Below, one piece after another: positions 5,571 through 5,883 of a stretch of 5,883 nt of DNA. Positions within the stretch are counted from its first letter, which is position 1, and the number at the start of each line of letters is the position of its first letter. The notes under the pieces were generated by a model. That model was not told the origin of the DNA. It made no database searches and was given only the letters and a program-made list of their open reading frames with translations. Source of the stretch: Deltaproteobacteria bacterium (GTDB lineage Bacteria; Desulfobacterota; UBA8473); NCBI GenBank assembly GCA_030643245.1, contig DAOWME010000194.1, positions 1 to 5,883 of the forward strand, in the 5' to 3' direction. Both the position numbers and the translations under genes were made by a program.

Positions 5571-5883
5571 AGGAACTGCAACATATGGTAGTGTCCCTTT
5601 ACAGTTGAGATAAGTGTTTTGGGCGAGTACAGCAATCTGTTTTTTGCGAACAGAGCATTGTTTTTTTCTTCCTGAACCCCAGATAGCGGTTTGAAGGCTG
5701 TAAGAGTGAGTTCTCTCCCTTCCTCCGGATATAGAAATACCAGGAGGAAGAAAGTTAATAAATCTACAGTACCCCTTTCAGCAGCTTAAGGTGAGGAGAT
5801 CCGTATCTCAGGCACCCGAAAAGTGAGTAATTCTTTCATGCTCCATATGTGGTCAGTCAGACCTGCTGACATTGCGGGGCTGC
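5571..5883. other. Right-end region without a recognisable gene
   Basis: No ORF with coding character was found on either strand. It holds a terminator-like hairpin (5633-5667), an 8-bp perfect stem CTTCCTCC/GGAGGAAG (5719-5726 with 5743-5750), GAGAT-CCGT-ATCTC (5796-5809) and the dyad GTCAG-ACCTG-CTGAC (5856-5870). None is tied to a gene inside the window. They may belong to a gene beyond the right edge. Confidence 0.4.
5633..5667 (+). terminator. Terminator-like hairpin on the plus strand
   Basis: CAAT-CTGTT pairs with AACAG and ATTG, with a 3-nt AGC bulge on the right arm and a 7-nt loop. Seven T residues (5661-5667) follow directly. The stem is A/T-rich, so it would be a weak intrinsic terminator. 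No plus-strand gene in the window ends here; it could stop antisense transcription or end a small RNA. Confidence 0.35.

Noticed and set aside
5719..5750. CTTCCTCC/GGAGGAAG hairpin as a terminator
   Set aside because: The stem is a perfect 8 bp, but the loop is 16 nt and neither strand has a T-run after it.

Overview
The window suggests an anaerobic bacterium. Two of its three intact genes encode an oxygen-sensitive glycyl radical enzyme (GRE) and the radical-SAM enzyme that activates it, and such pairs work only without oxygen. The lineage cannot be fixed from this sequence. Promoters are of the ordinary sigma70 type, ribosome binding sites are strong and purine-rich, and base composition is moderate. 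All three intact genes lie on the minus strand, so the window reads from right to left.

Right end (about 5421-5883): no gene is visible. A near-consensus minus-strand promoter (TTGACA, 17 nt, TATACT at 5564-5536) leads through a roughly 110-nt structured leader into a 334-residue protein (5420-4416). That protein has an N-terminal half I do not recognise, a four-cysteine cluster, and two tandem copies of a helical module like the one following the catalytic domain in large serine recombinases. It has no catalytic domain of its own.

Middle (about 3583-4415): an 800-nt gap between genes with three layers. First, a second minus-strand promoter (TTGACA, 17 nt, TATTAT at 4393-4365) shares a 12-nt block with the first promoter. 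Second, a decayed plus-strand remnant of an IS3-family transposase OrfB, best matched to the IS2-like type, is recognisable in several reading frames between about 3830 and 4290. Third, a 149-nt imperfect palindrome (3620-3768) sits just upstream of the GRE ribosome binding site and may be a miniature mobile element or a structured leader.

Left (144-3582): the GRE (806 residues from the preferred ATG) is followed after 97 nt by its activase (306 residues, with two extra 4Fe-4S ferredoxin motifs). The activase would place the radical on Gly782 of the GRE; the radical would pass to Cys449, which would attack the substrate. The active-site loop N-C-M-F-P-M-I-P-G-K is unusual. It keeps a Pro-Met-Ile-x-Gly-Lys run like that of pyruvate formate-lyase, but has Asn where that enzyme has its first cysteine. 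It also lacks the Cys-x-Glu of diol dehydratases and decarboxylases, so the substrate is open. A long imperfect hairpin (15-79) lies downstream of the activase.
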